Numbered from the stretch's first letter, positions 9,839-19,340 are shown. The stretch is DNA of 64,000 bases from Tissierellales bacterium (GCA_018433765.1 JAHDQO010000010.1:116919-180918); one strand, 5' to 3'. A program made the numbers and translations. The notes: a model not told the origin generated them from the letters alone.

Positions 9839-10537
9839 ATGAAGAAAATTAATATACTGTTATTAGTTTTATGTGTTTTTAGTGTAATAGCTTATACGAG
9901 TGCATGTAATACTAAAGAAAATGATACAATTAGTAGTTGTTTGGACAATGAATTAATTAATAATGGGCAAGATATTAACTTAATAGAAATGTCTGGCTTA
10001 ATTCCTGAATTTACTATGAGAGATTTAGTTTGTGATTCTGATATTATTATTAAAGGTACAGTAAATACAAACTTAGATAGTAAATGGAGCAATGAAGATG
10101 ATGTTAGAGGAAAGAACATTATAAATATAATTCAAACGGATGTTTTAATTGATATTGATAAAATATTTAAAGGAAATCCTTATAACGAAAGACAAATAGC
10201 TGTCAGACTAGATAAGGGTCAAATTGGAAATACAGTATTTAAGTCTGATAGATTCCCAGATTTTACGGAAGATGAAGAGGTAATTTTATTTTTATCAATA
10301 GATGATAGTGATATTGCTAATCCAAATGAAAATTATTATGTATTAACTGGTATGGAGCAAGGCAAATTTACAAAATCTGAAGTTGATAACACTTTTACAA
10401 GTAGGGAAAAAGAAATCAAATTGGATAAATTAGATAACATTATAAAAGAAAATTTACGAAAAGAAAAGAAAAATCCTCGTAAAAAATTTACTGAAGAAGA
10501 AATAAATAAAAATAACGAAGAATTATTCGGTCAATAA
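9839..10537 (+). CDS. Putative secreted lipoprotein of unknown function
   Basis: A 232-residue protein with a strong N-terminal signal. A hydrophobic stretch (residues 5-20) ends in TSAC, a poor but possible lipobox with Cys at about 23. The mature part has an alternating strand pattern: a segment beginning SDIIIKGTV, a central IDIDKIFKGN piece and EDEEVILFLS. This resembles a widespread but uncharacterised Firmicute family of extracellular proteins; I know no function for it. The C-terminus is highly charged (Lys/Glu rich). It is transcribed alone, between two terminators. Confidence 0.7.
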   Translation: MKKINILLLVLCVFSVIAYTSACNTKENDTISSCLDNELINNGQDINLIEMSGLIPEFTMRDLVCDSDIIIKGTVNTNLDSKWSNEDDVRGKNIINIIQTDVLIDIDKIFKGNPYNERQIAVRLDKGQIGNTVFKSDRFPDFTEDEEVILFLSIDDSDIANPNENYYVLTGMEQGKFTKSEVDNTFTSREKEIKLDKLDNIIKENLRKEKKNPRKKFTEEEINKNNEELFGQ

Positions 10538-10635
10538 TATTAGAAGGGAGCATTTATGAATTGTAGAAGCTTATAATATAAATCCTCCTTAATAAGTATA
10601 GGAATAAAAAATCAATTAATGAATTAATTATATAA

Positions 10636-10672
10636 AACAAGTAACCATTATGGGTTGCTTGTTTTATTTTGT
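10636..10672 (+). terminator. Rho-independent terminator
   Basis: AAACAAGTAACC / GGGTTGCTTGTTT stem (one G-U pair) with a short ATTAT loop and a T-rich tail. It ends the lipoprotein transcript. Confidence 0.75.
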
Positions 10673-10774
10673 TAAGTTTGCAAAAAACGACAAAAAGTTT
10701 TATAATTAAAGTAGTAAATAATTGTAAAAAAGTATATTTTATAAAATTGTAAAAGGTCTTCAGTGGAGAGATAA

Positions 10775-12016
10775 ATGACAAATTTCAAGAACATGGTTAT
10801 GATTGGTTTTATAGTATCTATAGGGACACAATTTTATCTTAATTTTTTTATAAACGGTTTTATAATTACTGCATCTGTAGTTATTTTACCTATTTTATTA
10901 TATGTTTATAATTATTTATCACCTATACCCACTCTTTTAACAGTAAGTGTTATTTCTCCTCTAGTTAGATATATCATAGAATTATTTAAAATACCTGATT
11001 ATAAGGCAATGTTATCATATGTAGGTCCTGATGTGACCTTTTATTTAGCGTATGCTTTTGTTTTTTATATTTTTTATGAAAGAAAAAAATATAAGACATT
11101 AAACAGATTTGTATTGACAGTTTTATTTTGTGATTTTTTATCAAATATAGTTGAATTAAGTGTACGTACAAATATAACGGGTATGAATTTTAAGATGATT
11201 CGTGGAATATTTGGCATTGCAGCTGTGAGAACTACGATAGTGTTTTTTGTTATTTTATTATTAAAAAAATACAAATCTATTTTAGAAAGAGAAGAACATG
11301 AACTTCGATATAGAAAATTATATACACTTACTGCATTTTTTAAAAGTGAAAGTTATTATATAAACAAAAACATGAACCAAATAGAAAAACTTACAAAAAA
11401 AGCTTACCAAATACATAAACTAATATCAATAAATAAATATAATAATGAATTAGAAAATAAAACTCTCGAGTTTGCTAAAGACATACATGAAGTTAAAAAA
11501 GATTACCAGCAGATTGTTCAAGGAATGAATATATTAAGTGATGAAAATTTAAACAAAGAACCTATGAGGATAAAAGATATTGTAAATATTTCTATATCTT
11601 CAATTAAAGAAAATAATAAAAACATATATATAAAATTAAACATAAGATATAACATTTTAATTAAAGATCATTATTACTTTTCTTCAATAATAAGAAATAT
11701 AATCAATAATTCTGTAGAAGCATGTGATAATAAAAATAATAATTTTATACATATTTCGGTTTATAAAGAAGGTGATTATTGTACTATAATTATAAGTGAT
11801 ACTGGAAAGGGTATTAAGCAAGAATATATTGACAGTATTTTTACTCCAGGATTTTCAACCAAATATGATGTAAAAACAGGGGATATTTTTAGAGGACTGG
11901 GCCTGCCAATTATAAAAGATTTAGTAGAGAATCATTTTAGAGGTAGTATTAAAGTAGACTCAAAAGAGAACATAGGAACAACAGTAACTATTAAAATACC
12001 AAGAAATGAATTATGA
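10775..12016 (+). CDS. GlnK-like sensor histidine kinase (GHKL type)
   Basis: A 413-residue membrane sensor. The first about 165 residues form five or six transmembrane helices. A coiled linker leads to the probable phospho-acceptor His238 in DIHEVKKDY. The ATPase domain has its N box at NIINNSVEA (about 309-317), G1 at DTGKG (342-346) and G2 at GLGLP (374-378). The arrangement matches the sensor kinases paired with YcbB-type regulators, such as B. subtilis GlnK. The regulator gene starts 18 bases downstream. The signal sensed here is unknown; glutamine is only an analogy. Confidence 0.85.
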   Translation: MTNFKNMVMIGFIVSIGTQFYLNFFINGFIITASVVILPILLYVYNYLSPIPTLLTVSVISPLVRYIIELFKIPDYKAMLSYVGPDVTFYLAYAFVFYIFYERKKYKTLNRFVLTVLFCDFLSNIVELSVRTNITGMNFKMIRGIFGIAAVRTTIVFFVILLLKKYKSILEREEHELRYRKLYTLTAFFKSESYYINKNMNQIEKLTKKAYQIHKLISINKYNNELENKTLEFAKDIHEVKKDYQQIVQGMNILSDENLNKEPMRIKDIVNISISSIKENNKNIYIKLNIRYNILIKDHYYFSSIIRNIINNSVEACDNKNNNFIHISVYKEGDYCTIIISDTGKGIKQEYIDSIFTPGFSTKYDVKTGDIFRGLGLPIIKDLVENHFRGSIKVDSKENIGTTVTIKIPRNEL

Positions 12017-12034
12017 TGTCTAAAGAGGTGTGTT

Positions 12035-12895
12035 ATGAATAGTAATTCTTTTTATATTGTAGATGATGATGAAGCAGTTATAAAAAATATTAAATATATT
12101 ATAGAAGATAACAATTTGGGACAAATATTTGGGTATTCAACAAGTTCTTTACAATCAATAAACGAAATAGCTTCTTTAAAACCTGATATAGTCATAGTAG
12201 ATTATTTAATGCCTGAAATAGATGGAATAAAATTAATTAATAAACTTATAAATAATAGTTGTGATAGTATTTTTATTATGCTGTCAAAAGTAAGTGATAA
12301 AGAAATGATAGCCGAAGCTTACAAAGCAGGAATAGAATTTTTTATAAATAAGCCTATAAATATTATTGAATTGAAATATGTAATAAATAAAGTAATTGAA
12401 AAATTGTATATACAAAAAAAATTAAATGCCATACAGAAAATTTTTGATGACCGTCCAATAAAGAAAAAAAGTTACAATAGAAATAAGAAACAGCTTAGCT
12501 TTATCAAAATTATATTAGGAAGAATTGGTATATACGGCAGCAAAGGCTATAATGATATTTTGAGAATTTGTCATTATGTTATAGTTAATGATATACATTA
12601 TGATGACTTAGATTTAAAAAATATTAGTATGAAACTTGATATGGATTATAAAATTTCTCTTCAGAGAATTAGAAGAGCCGCTTCATTAGGGCTTAGAAAT
12701 ATAGCAAATCTGGGAATTGAAGATTATATGAATGAGTATTTTATTGAATATTCTAATCCTATTTTTGGATTTGAAAATGTCAAAATGGAAATGGATCATA
12801 TAAGAAATAAAAAAAATAATGGTGGTAAGGTGAATGTAAAAAGTTTTTTAATAGGTTTATTGATAGTAAGTGAAAAAATATTATTTTACCAATAA
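12035..12895 (+). CDS. GlnL/YcbB-like response regulator
   Basis: A 286-residue response regulator. The receiver has the acidic cluster DDD (10-12), phospho-acceptor Asp56 in VIVDYLMPE and the switch Lys in NKP (about residues 105-107). The C-terminal half is the unusual YcbB-type output domain rather than a winged helix or HTH-LytTR, as in B. subtilis GlnL. It is co-transcribed with the kinase before it. The next gene, an ion antiporter, is the natural candidate target because such systems usually control the adjacent transporter. Confidence 0.85.
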   Translation: MNSNSFYIVDDDEAVIKNIKYIIEDNNLGQIFGYSTSSLQSINEIASLKPDIVIVDYLMPEIDGIKLINKLINNSCDSIFIMLSKVSDKEMIAEAYKAGIEFFINKPINIIELKYVINKVIEKLYIQKKLNAIQKIFDDRPIKKKSYNRNKKQLSFIKIILGRIGIYGSKGYNDILRICHYVIVNDIHYDDLDLKNISMKLDMDYKISLQRIRRAASLGLRNIANLGIEDYMNEYFIEYSNPIFGFENVKMEMDHIRNKKNNGGKVNVKSFLIGLLIVSEKILFYQ

Positions 12896-12976
12896 AATGA
12901 AGTATATTGAAATATTATGAAGTTTCATGAAAACCTTTGCTTATAATTATAAAAAATATAAGGAAGGTGATTTTTT

Positions 12977-14614
12977 ATGGCTGAAGCTGTTCAACATTAC
13001 GGAATTTTATCATTAATACCGCCTATTGTTGCAATTATCTTAGCTTTCAAAACTAAACAAGTATTACCCGCATTATTTGCAGCAATATGGTCAGGGGCTA
13101 TTATTTTATCAGGTGGTAACCCACTTACAGGTTTTGCATTGACTATAGAAAAATATATTGCAGGATCTGTAGCTGATAGTTATAACGCAGGAATTATAGT
13201 TTTTGATATTGCGCTTGGAGGTACTATAGGTATCGTTGCAAAATCAGGAGGTGCTAAAGCTATTGCTGATTGGCTAGCTAAAAAAGCTAAAGATGCTAGA
13301 AGTGGAATGTTAGCTACTTGGGCAATGGGACTTATTATCTTTTTTGACGACTACTCTAACACATTACTTGTTGGTACTACTATGAGACCATTAACTGATA
13401 AACTCAAAATTTCTAGAGAAAAACTAGCATTCATTACAGATTCTACTGCAGCACCTGTTGCAAGTATGGCATTTATAGCAACATGGACAGCATACGAAAT
13501 GGGTTTATTGAGAGATGCTTTTGCGTTAATTGGTGTAAAGGCTAACATATATGGTGTTTTCTTAAAATCAATTCCATTTAGATTTTATAGTTTAATAATG
13601 ATTGGGTTTGTTCTTATAATAGCACTAACGGGTAAAGATTATGGACCAATGTTAAAAGCTGAAATTAGAGCTAGAAAGACAGGAAAACTAGTGGCTGATG
13701 GTTCAGTACCTTTAGCTTCGAAAGAACTTACAGAAATGGAAATAAGGGATGATATGCCTTTAAGAAAAGTTAATGCTTTAGTTCCTATTTTAACTGTTGT
13801 TCTGTTTGTTATAATTGGTTTATATATAAATGGAAGACGTGCTGTACTTGCAAGTGATAATGTTTTATTAATTAATCAATTAAATGCTACTCCTTTTGCT
13901 TTTTCTGTTATACGTGATATTTTAGGATATGCAAATGCCGCAGTTGCAATGATGTGGGCTTCATTTGCTGGCACTTTAGTAGCTGCAATAATGGTTTTAT
14001 CTCAAAAATTATTAACTTTTAGAGAAACTATAGATGCATGGGTTGATGGTGCAAAATCTTTAGTTATTGCTATTATGGTATTAGTCCTTGCATGGGGAAT
14101 AGGTAGTATGTGTAAAGACTTAGGTACTGCTAAGTTTTTGATTACAATTCTAGAGGGCAAAATATCAGCTTCAATTATTCCTATAATGGTATTTTTACTT
14201 GGCTGTATAATAGCTTTTTCAACTGGAACATCATGGGGAACTACAGCGTTGTTAATGCCTATAGCTGTTCCGTTAGTATTTGAATTAAGTGGAGGGGACA
14301 CAGGAGTTTTATTATATACAACAATAGGAGCTGTTTTTACAGGAGCTGTTTTGGGAGATCACTGTTCACCAATATCAGATACAACCATAATGAGTTCTAT
14401 GGCTTCTGCATCAGACCATATAGATCATGTTAAGACACAAATGCCATATGCTATGACTGTTGGCTTAATAGCAATAATAGTAGGTTATCTACCTGGAGCA
14501 CTGTTTGGAATTAGTCCATTTATTTCTGTACCTGTAGGTTGGATACTTTCATATCTTGTTATAAAATACAAAGGTAAAAGAGCAGAAGATTGTATTCTTG
14601 AAGAGGCAAAATAA
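12977..14614 (+). CDS. NhaC-family Na+/H+ antiporter-like transporter
   Basis: A 545-residue polytopic membrane protein with roughly twelve hydrophobic segments. Family hallmarks include FFDDYSNTLLVGTTMRP, FSTGTSWGTTALLMPIAVP and GAVLGDHCSPISDTTIMSSM, found in the NhaC/YuiF branch of the IT superfamily. Members exchange Na+ and H+, and some carry organic acids or amino acids, so the substrate is open. It lies 81 bases after the GlnK/GlnL-like pair in the same direction. GGAAGGTGA precedes the ATG. Confidence 0.88.
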   Translation: MAEAVQHYGILSLIPPIVAIILAFKTKQVLPALFAAIWSGAIILSGGNPLTGFALTIEKYIAGSVADSYNAGIIVFDIALGGTIGIVAKSGGAKAIADWLAKKAKDARSGMLATWAMGLIIFFDDYSNTLLVGTTMRPLTDKLKISREKLAFITDSTAAPVASMAFIATWTAYEMGLLRDAFALIGVKANIYGVFLKSIPFRFYSLIMIGFVLIIALTGKDYGPMLKAEIRARKTGKLVADGSVPLASKELTEMEIRDDMPLRKVNALVPILTVVLFVIIGLYINGRRAVLASDNVLLINQLNATPFAFSVIRDILGYANAAVAMMWASFAGTLVAAIMVLSQKLLTFRETIDAWVDGAKSLVIAIMVLVLAWGIGSMCKDLGTAKFLITILEGKISASIIPIMVFLLGCIIAFSTGTSWGTTALLMPIAVPLVFELSGGDTGVLLYTTIGAVFTGAVLGDHCSPISDTTIMSSMASASDHIDHVKTQMPYAMTVGLIAIIVGYLPGALFGISPFISVPVGWILSYLVIKYKGKRAEDCILEEAK

Positions 14615-14696
14615 AGATTTAGTATATCTTTTCTTTTAAATATTTTAATAAATGTGTTATACTATTTTATGAAATAATATATAAAGGAGATAGTAT

Positions 14697-15677
14697 ATGG
14701 ATAGAGAACTTGCCTTAAATATTGTAAGAGTTACGGAAGCAGCAGCTTTGGGATGTGCAAGATACTTAGGAAGAGGAGATAAGGAAATAGCCGATCAAGC
14801 TGCAGTAGATGGAATGAGGAGTATGTTTCAAACACTAGATATAAACGGAACAGTAGTGATAGGTGAAGGAGAAATGGACGAGGCACCAATGTTGTATATT
14901 GGTGAAAAAATAGGAAGTTGCATTGATACAGCACCAAAAATAGATATCGCAGTAGACCCGCTTGATGGTACAAACCTAGTTGCAGAAGGTAAACCAAATG
15001 CAATTGCTGTTGTTGCAGTAGCACCGAAAGGATGTTTACTACATGCGCCAGATATGTATATGGACAAGATAGCAGTAGGTCCAAAAGCTGTTGGGGTTGT
15101 TGATATTAATGCCTCTATAGAGAAAAATATTATAGCGTTATCTAAAGCATTAAATAAAGATATTGAAGATATTACTGTAACTATGCTTGATAGAACAAGA
15201 CATAAACATCTTATTGATGGAGCTAGAAAAATTGGTGCGAGAATTAAATTATTCAATGAAGGTGATGTTGCGGCTGCCATTGCAACATGTTTTGAAGATT
15301 CAGGTGTAGATATGATGGTCGGTATAGGAGGAGCTCCTGAAGGAGTAATAGCTGCGACAGCTTTAAAATGCTTAGGTGGAGAATTTCAAGGAAAACTTAC
15401 TCCTATGAACAAAGATGAAGAAGTAAGATGTGGAAATATGGGTATAGATGATTGGACTAAAGTACTTTATATGGAAGATCTTGCGAAGGGCAATGACGTT
15501 TTATTTGCTGCAACAGGAGTATCCGATGGCGAACTGCTAAAGGGAGTTCTTTACTACGGAAATAATACTGCAAAAACACATTCTATGGTAACACGTTCTA
15601 AAACTGGAACTGTTAGATTTATAGATACAATACATAAACTTGATAAGAAGCCGAAATATGCATATGTAGAAAAATAA
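14697..15677 (+). CDS. glpX: Fructose-1,6-bisphosphatase class II
   Basis: GlpX, 326 residues, the usual length, catalyses hydrolysis of fructose 1,6-bisphosphate in gluconeogenesis. Diagnostic motifs are VIGEGEMDEAPML, the metal-binding VDPLDGTNL and GIGGAPEGVI, with the TRSKTGTVRFID stretch near the end. AAGGAG precedes the ATG and a strong terminator follows. Its neighbours tal and fba (on the other strand) and rho/rpmE match the fba-tal-glpX-rho-rpmE neighbourhood of B. subtilis, here rearranged around an inserted transporter. Confidence 0.96.
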   Translation: MDRELALNIVRVTEAAALGCARYLGRGDKEIADQAAVDGMRSMFQTLDINGTVVIGEGEMDEAPMLYIGEKIGSCIDTAPKIDIAVDPLDGTNLVAEGKPNAIAVVAVAPKGCLLHAPDMYMDKIAVGPKAVGVVDINASIEKNIIALSKALNKDIEDITVTMLDRTRHKHLIDGARKIGARIKLFNEGDVAAAIATCFEDSGVDMMVGIGGAPEGVIAATALKCLGGEFQGKLTPMNKDEEVRCGNMGIDDWTKVLYMEDLAKGNDVLFAATGVSDGELLKGVLYYGNNTAKTHSMVTRSKTGTVRFIDTIHKLDKKPKYAYVEK

Positions 15678-15691
15678 TAATTATTTAATAA

Positions 15692-15724
15692 AAAATTCCT
15701 GCAAATTTGCAGGAATTTTTTTGT
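15692..15724 (+). terminator. Rho-independent terminator after glpX
   Basis: Perfect stem AAAATTCCTGCAA / TTGCAGGAATTTT followed by a T run. Confidence 0.92.
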
Positions 15725-15826
15725 TTAAAATATTAATAATTATAAAAAAATTACAAATTTCGACATATAATATTATTAATATTATGTATCATAATAGTAT
15801 ATTTAGTAATTATATATAATAAAAAA

Positions 15827-15845
15827 TAAGGAAAAATTTTCCTTA
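15827..15845 (+). other. Perfect inverted repeat before the NSS transporter gene
   Basis: TAAGGAAAA / TTTTCCTTA around one base, ten bases before the AAAGGGGG ribosome site. It could be a leader-RNA hairpin or a repressor site. There is no T tract placed to make it a terminator. Confidence 0.45.
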
Positions 15846-15868
15846 AAATAAACTAAAGGGGGACTATT

Positions 15869-17374
15869 ATGAAAAGAGCTCGATGGGGAAATCGAATGGT
15901 GTTTGTTTTAGCAGCTGTTGGTTCAGCAGCGGGCTTAGGTAATGCATGGCGATTTCCTTATGTATGTGCAAGCAACGGAGGAGGTGCTTTCTTAATTCCA
16001 TATTTTATAGCATTAATAACGGCTGGTATTCCTGTACTTATTGTCGAATTTTTGTTAGGTCATAAATATCAAAAAGGAGCACCTTCTTCATTAGGCAACT
16101 TTGGTAAAGCTAGCGAAGTAGTTGGTTGGTTTGCAGTTTTTATCAGTTTCATTATTGTTACGTATTATACTGTCATTATGGCATGGGTATTTGATTATTT
16201 ATGGTATTCATTAAAGATTGCATGGGCTGGAGATTCATCAGGATTTTTCTTTAATAAACTTTTACAAGTTACAGAAGGACCATGGACAATAGGAGGATTT
16301 AGACTTCCAGTAATTATTGGGCTTATGCTAGCTTGGATTGCAATTTATTTTACTGTAAAAGATAGTGTTCATTCTATTGGTAAAATTATAAAATGGGTAG
16401 TTGGTCTTCCAATTATATTGCTAGTTGTACTTGCAATTAGTGGAATGACACTAGATGGAGCTGTAGAAGGAATTAATTATTATTTAAGTCCTGATTTTTC
16501 AAAACTAAAAGATTTTAGTGTTTGGACTGCAGCATTTACTCAAATCTTTTTCTCATTAAGTGTAGGATTTGCTGTTATGATTGCATATTCGAGTTATCTT
16601 GACAAAGAATCAGATATAACAAACAATGCCTTTATAACAGCTTTTGCAAACAGTGGTATTTCTTTTCTTGCCGGCTTTGCTATATTCAGTACATTAGGAT
16701 ATATGGCACAAGCTACTGGTTCTACTCTTGCAGAGATTTCAACTCAAGGAGTAGGATTAGCATTTGTAGTTTATCCTGAAGCAATAAGCTTACTACCATT
16801 TGGAGCGGTAGGTCAGGTAATATTTGCATTATTATTCTTTATAGCACTGCTTACGTTGGGTATTGATTCAGCATTCTCATTAGTGGAAGGTACATCTACA
16901 GCAATTGCTGATAAATTTGGAACAAATAAGAAGAAAACCACCGTATGGGTAATTATTGTTGGAGCAGTAATAAGTTTATTGTATGCTACAAGAGCAGGTC
17001 TTTATTGGCTGGACATCGTTGATAGATATGTAAACAATTTTGGAATATTAGTTGTTTCATTTATAGAAGTGGCTATAATTGCTAGAATTATTAAACCTAA
17101 AAAGGTTATAGAGTATATTAACAGTGTTAGTGATATAAAGGTTGGCAAATGGTTTGAAATACTACTAGGATACATTTCACCTATTATACTTGGTATAGTA
17201 TTAATAATGACTATTAAAAACGAAATAAGTGATGTAATAAATAAAACAGCATATTTTGCTGATTATCCAACAAGTTCTTTAGTGGTTGGCGGCTGGGTAA
17301 TGCTTGGTGTTGTTCTTTTAGTAAGTATTTTGTTTGCTAGAAAAAAAGTTATTAATAAAACTGAAAATGAATAA
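15869..17374 (+). CDS. Sodium-dependent NSS/SNF-family amino acid transporter
   Basis: A 501-residue neurotransmitter:sodium symporter-family carrier. The opening RWGNRMVFVLAAVGSAAGLGNAWRFPY contains the conserved Na+- and substrate-binding GLGNAWRFP motif of TM1; about twelve hydrophobic segments follow. Bacterial relatives take up amino acids such as Met, Ala, Trp or Tyr. The next 32-codon gene resembles MetS, the small partner of MetP-type NSS carriers. That and the length point to the MetPS subgroup, probably neutral amino acids. A strong AAAGGGGG site precedes the ATG. Confidence 0.93.
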   Translation: MKRARWGNRMVFVLAAVGSAAGLGNAWRFPYVCASNGGGAFLIPYFIALITAGIPVLIVEFLLGHKYQKGAPSSLGNFGKASEVVGWFAVFISFIIVTYYTVIMAWVFDYLWYSLKIAWAGDSSGFFFNKLLQVTEGPWTIGGFRLPVIIGLMLAWIAIYFTVKDSVHSIGKIIKWVVGLPIILLVVLAISGMTLDGAVEGINYYLSPDFSKLKDFSVWTAAFTQIFFSLSVGFAVMIAYSSYLDKESDITNNAFITAFANSGISFLAGFAIFSTLGYMAQATGSTLAEISTQGVGLAFVVYPEAISLLPFGAVGQVIFALLFFIALLTLGIDSAFSLVEGTSTAIADKFGTNKKKTTVWVIIVGAVISLLYATRAGLYWLDIVDRYVNNFGILVVSFIEVAIIARIIKPKKVIEYINSVSDIKVGKWFEILLGYISPIILGIVLIMTIKNEISDVINKTAYFADYPTSSLVVGGWVMLGVVLLVSILFARKKVINKTENE

Positions 17375-17393
17375 TTATAAAGGAGGAATATAA

Positions 17394-17492
17394 ATGTCTG
17401 TTGGAGCATGGATAATGTTGATTTTCGGAGCAGTCTTTCTTTATGGTGGATTAATTGTTTGTATAAACAAAGCAAAAAAAGCAAACAAGTAG
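17394..17492 (+). CDS. MetS-like small subunit of NSS transporter
   Basis: A 32-residue membrane miniprotein beginning MSVGAWIMLIFGAVFLYGG and ending in a basic KAKKANK tail. It has one transmembrane helix with a glycine-rich end. It sits 19 bases after the NSS carrier gene with an AAAGGAGGAATATAA ribosome site. Small partners of exactly this kind (MetS) accompany MetP-type methionine/alanine carriers and are needed for their activity. The assignment rests on position, size and the WIMLIFGAVFLYGG core; no search was possible. Confidence 0.85.
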   Translation: MSVGAWIMLIFGAVFLYGGLIVCINKAKKANK

Positions 17493-17495
17493 TGA

Positions 17496-17526
17496 AAAAA
17501 CCAGGGATTATATTTTCCCTGGTTTT
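17496..17526. terminator. Bidirectional terminator between metS-like gene and tal
   Basis: AAAACCAGGGA / TCCCTGGTTTT stem with A-rich and T-rich flanks, so it can end transcription from both convergent genes. Confidence 0.88.
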
Positions 17527-17529
17527 GAT

Positions 17530-18174
17530 TTATTTTTTTAAACCTTCCCAATCTTTTAAGAACTTTTCAATTCCTATATCAGTTAATGGATGTTTAACCA
17601 TCTGCTTAAATATTTTATAAGGTATAGTTGCTATGTCAGCACCTAATTTTGCACATTCAAGAACATGAATAGGATGCCTAATACTGGCTGCTATAATTTC
17701 AGTTTCAAATTCATATGTATAGAAAATATCTGAAATATCTTTAATTATGTTCATTCCATTGTTACTAATATCGTCCATTCTACCTACAAAAGGACTAACA
17801 TAAGAAGCTCCTGCTTTAGCAGCTAATAAAGCCTGGCTTGCAGAGAAAATTAATGTAACATTTGTTTCTATGCCTCTCTTAGTAAGTTCTTTTACTGCTA
17901 TTAAACCATCTTCAGTCATAGGTATTTTAATTACTATATTTGGGTGTATTTTTGCTAATTGAACAGCCTCTTCTATCATTTTATCAGCTTCTAAACTTAT
18001 TACTTCAGCACTGATTGGACCGTCAACTATATCAGTAATTTCTTCAATAACTTTCTTAAAATCTCTACCTTCTTTAGCGATTAGTGATGGATTGGTAGTT
18101 ACACCATCAACTACACCCCATTCATTAATTTCTTTAATTTCGTCGACATTTGCCGTATCAATAAAAAACTTCAT
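17530..18174 (-). CDS. tal: Transaldolase, short (fructose-6-phosphate aldolase-like) family
   Basis: A 214-residue single-domain transaldolase of the FSA/TalC-like group. The N-terminus [13 protein letters not shown], then VTTNPSLI, the Schiff-base Lys in IVIKIPMT and the [20 protein letters not shown] segment are all present. It moves dihydroxyacetone units in the non-oxidative pentose phosphate pathway; some relatives act as F6P aldolases and sequence alone does not settle which. It follows fba on the minus strand with a 164-base gap containing a repeat. AAGGAG stands before the ATG. Confidence 0.95.
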   Translation of the reverse strand: MKFFIDTANVDEIKEINEWGVVDGVTTNPSLIAKEGRDFKKVIEEITDIVDGPISAEVISLEADKMIEEAVQLAKIHPNIVIKIPMTEDGLIAVKELTKRGIETNVTLIFSASQALLAAKAGASYVSPFVGRMDDISNNGMNIIKDISDIFYTYEFETEIIAASIRHPIHVLECAKLGADIATIPYKIFKQMVKHPLTDIGIEKFLKDWEGLKK

Positions 18175-18239
18175 TTTTACTCCTTGTTTTAAAATAATTA
18201 ATAGTTAATAATTAATGGTTAATTTACTCATAATAAAAA

Positions 18240-18318
18240 TTGTTTTACGAAGTAAAGCTACCATGTTTATAGTTTCTCATTACTCGTTTCTTGTTTTTAA
18301 TGTTACTTGTTTCTCGTT
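18240..18318 (-). repeat. Dispersed intergenic repeat, copy C (inverted)
   Basis: Read on the minus strand it shows AACGAGTAATGAGAAAC, ACATGGTAGC and CTTTACTTCGTAAAAC, matching the repeats at 3421-3510 and 7013-7118. It lies in the fba-tal gap, in the same orientation relative to its host transcript as the other copies. Confidence 0.6.
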
Positions 18319-18338
18319 TTTCTGTTTTATCTCTTATC

Positions 18339-19190
18339 TTAATAAGCTTTTCCTGCTGATCCGAACATTATCATTTTTTCAGATATAACTTTTATCATTT
18401 CTTCACGAGCAGGACCTAATATTTTTCTTGGGTCATAAGCATCATTTGATCCAACAAAATTTCTAACAGCTCTGCTAAAAGCTTGACGTATATCAGTATC
18501 TATGTTAATTTTATTTACTCCTAAAGAAACTGCTTTTTTGATACTATCTTCGGGAACACCTGATGAACCATGAAGAACAATTGGCATATTTAATCTTTCC
18601 TTTATTATTTTAAGTCTATCAAAATCTAGTTTAGGTTCACCTTTGTATGGTCCGTGAGCAGTTCCAATAGCTATAGCTAAAGAATCAATACCGGTTTGTT
18701 TTACAAGCTGTTCCGCTTCATCAGGATCAGTAAATGAAGCTTCTCTGTCAGAAACAGTTACATTGTCTTCTGTACCACCTATTTTCCCAATTTCTGCTTC
18801 AACTGAAACATTTACAGAATGTGCAATTTCGCATATCTGTTTAGTTGTTTCTATGTTGCCTTCAAGAGGCTTTTTAGATGCATCAATCATTACAGATGTA
18901 AAACCATTTCTAATACATAACATTATTTGTTTAAAATCTGTACCATGGTCAAGATGAAGAGCTACAGGAATTTTAGTAGTGCTAGCAAGAGTTCTTACCA
19001 TAGCAGCAATCATTTCTACACCAGCATATTTAAGTCCGCCTTGACTTGCTTGAATTATAACTGGTGAATTTGTTTTTTCAGCTGCTGTAATAATTGCTTG
19101 GCACTGTTCCATAGTATTTACATTAAAAGCACCTACAGCATATCCTTCTTTATGAGCTCTATCTAGAAGCTGTTTTCCTGTTAATAACAT
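18339..19190 (-). CDS. fba: Fructose-bisphosphate aldolase class II
   Basis: A 283-residue zinc-dependent aldolase that cleaves fructose 1,6-bisphosphate in glycolysis. Metal-binding HLDHGTD, the VEAEIGKIGG and GTAHGPYKGEP segments and VLHGSSGVPE are all present, giving the class IIA set of histidines and acidic residues. Some close relatives act on tagatose bisphosphate; the tal neighbour favours the central-metabolism role. GGAGG precedes the ATG. It is divergent from rho across a 268-base gap. Confidence 0.95.
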   Translation of the reverse strand: MLLTGKQLLDRAHKEGYAVGAFNVNTMEQCQAIITAAEKTNSPVIIQASQGGLKYAGVEMIAAMVRTLASTTKIPVALHLDHGTDFKQIMLCIRNGFTSVMIDASKKPLEGNIETTKQICEIAHSVNVSVEAEIGKIGGTEDNVTVSDREASFTDPDEAEQLVKQTGIDSLAIAIGTAHGPYKGEPKLDFDRLKIIKERLNMPIVLHGSSGVPEDSIKKAVSLGVNKINIDTDIRQAFSRAVRNFVGSNDAYDPRKILGPAREEMIKVISEKMIMFGSAGKAY

Positions 19191-19340
19191 AATAATACCT
19201 CCATTTAATTATTTAATATATATGATTTATTTATATTCTATTAATAATTATATTATAGTTTTATATTAAATGCAATTTATTAAATATCTATAAATTGATC
19301 TAATGAATTTGTTTTAATTTAAACAAAAATTAGGTTTTAC

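Noticed and set aside
14731..15280. Long minus-strand open frames opposite glpX
   Set aside because: Antisense shadows of a well-conserved gene; no start signals and low-complexity Leu/Ser-rich products.
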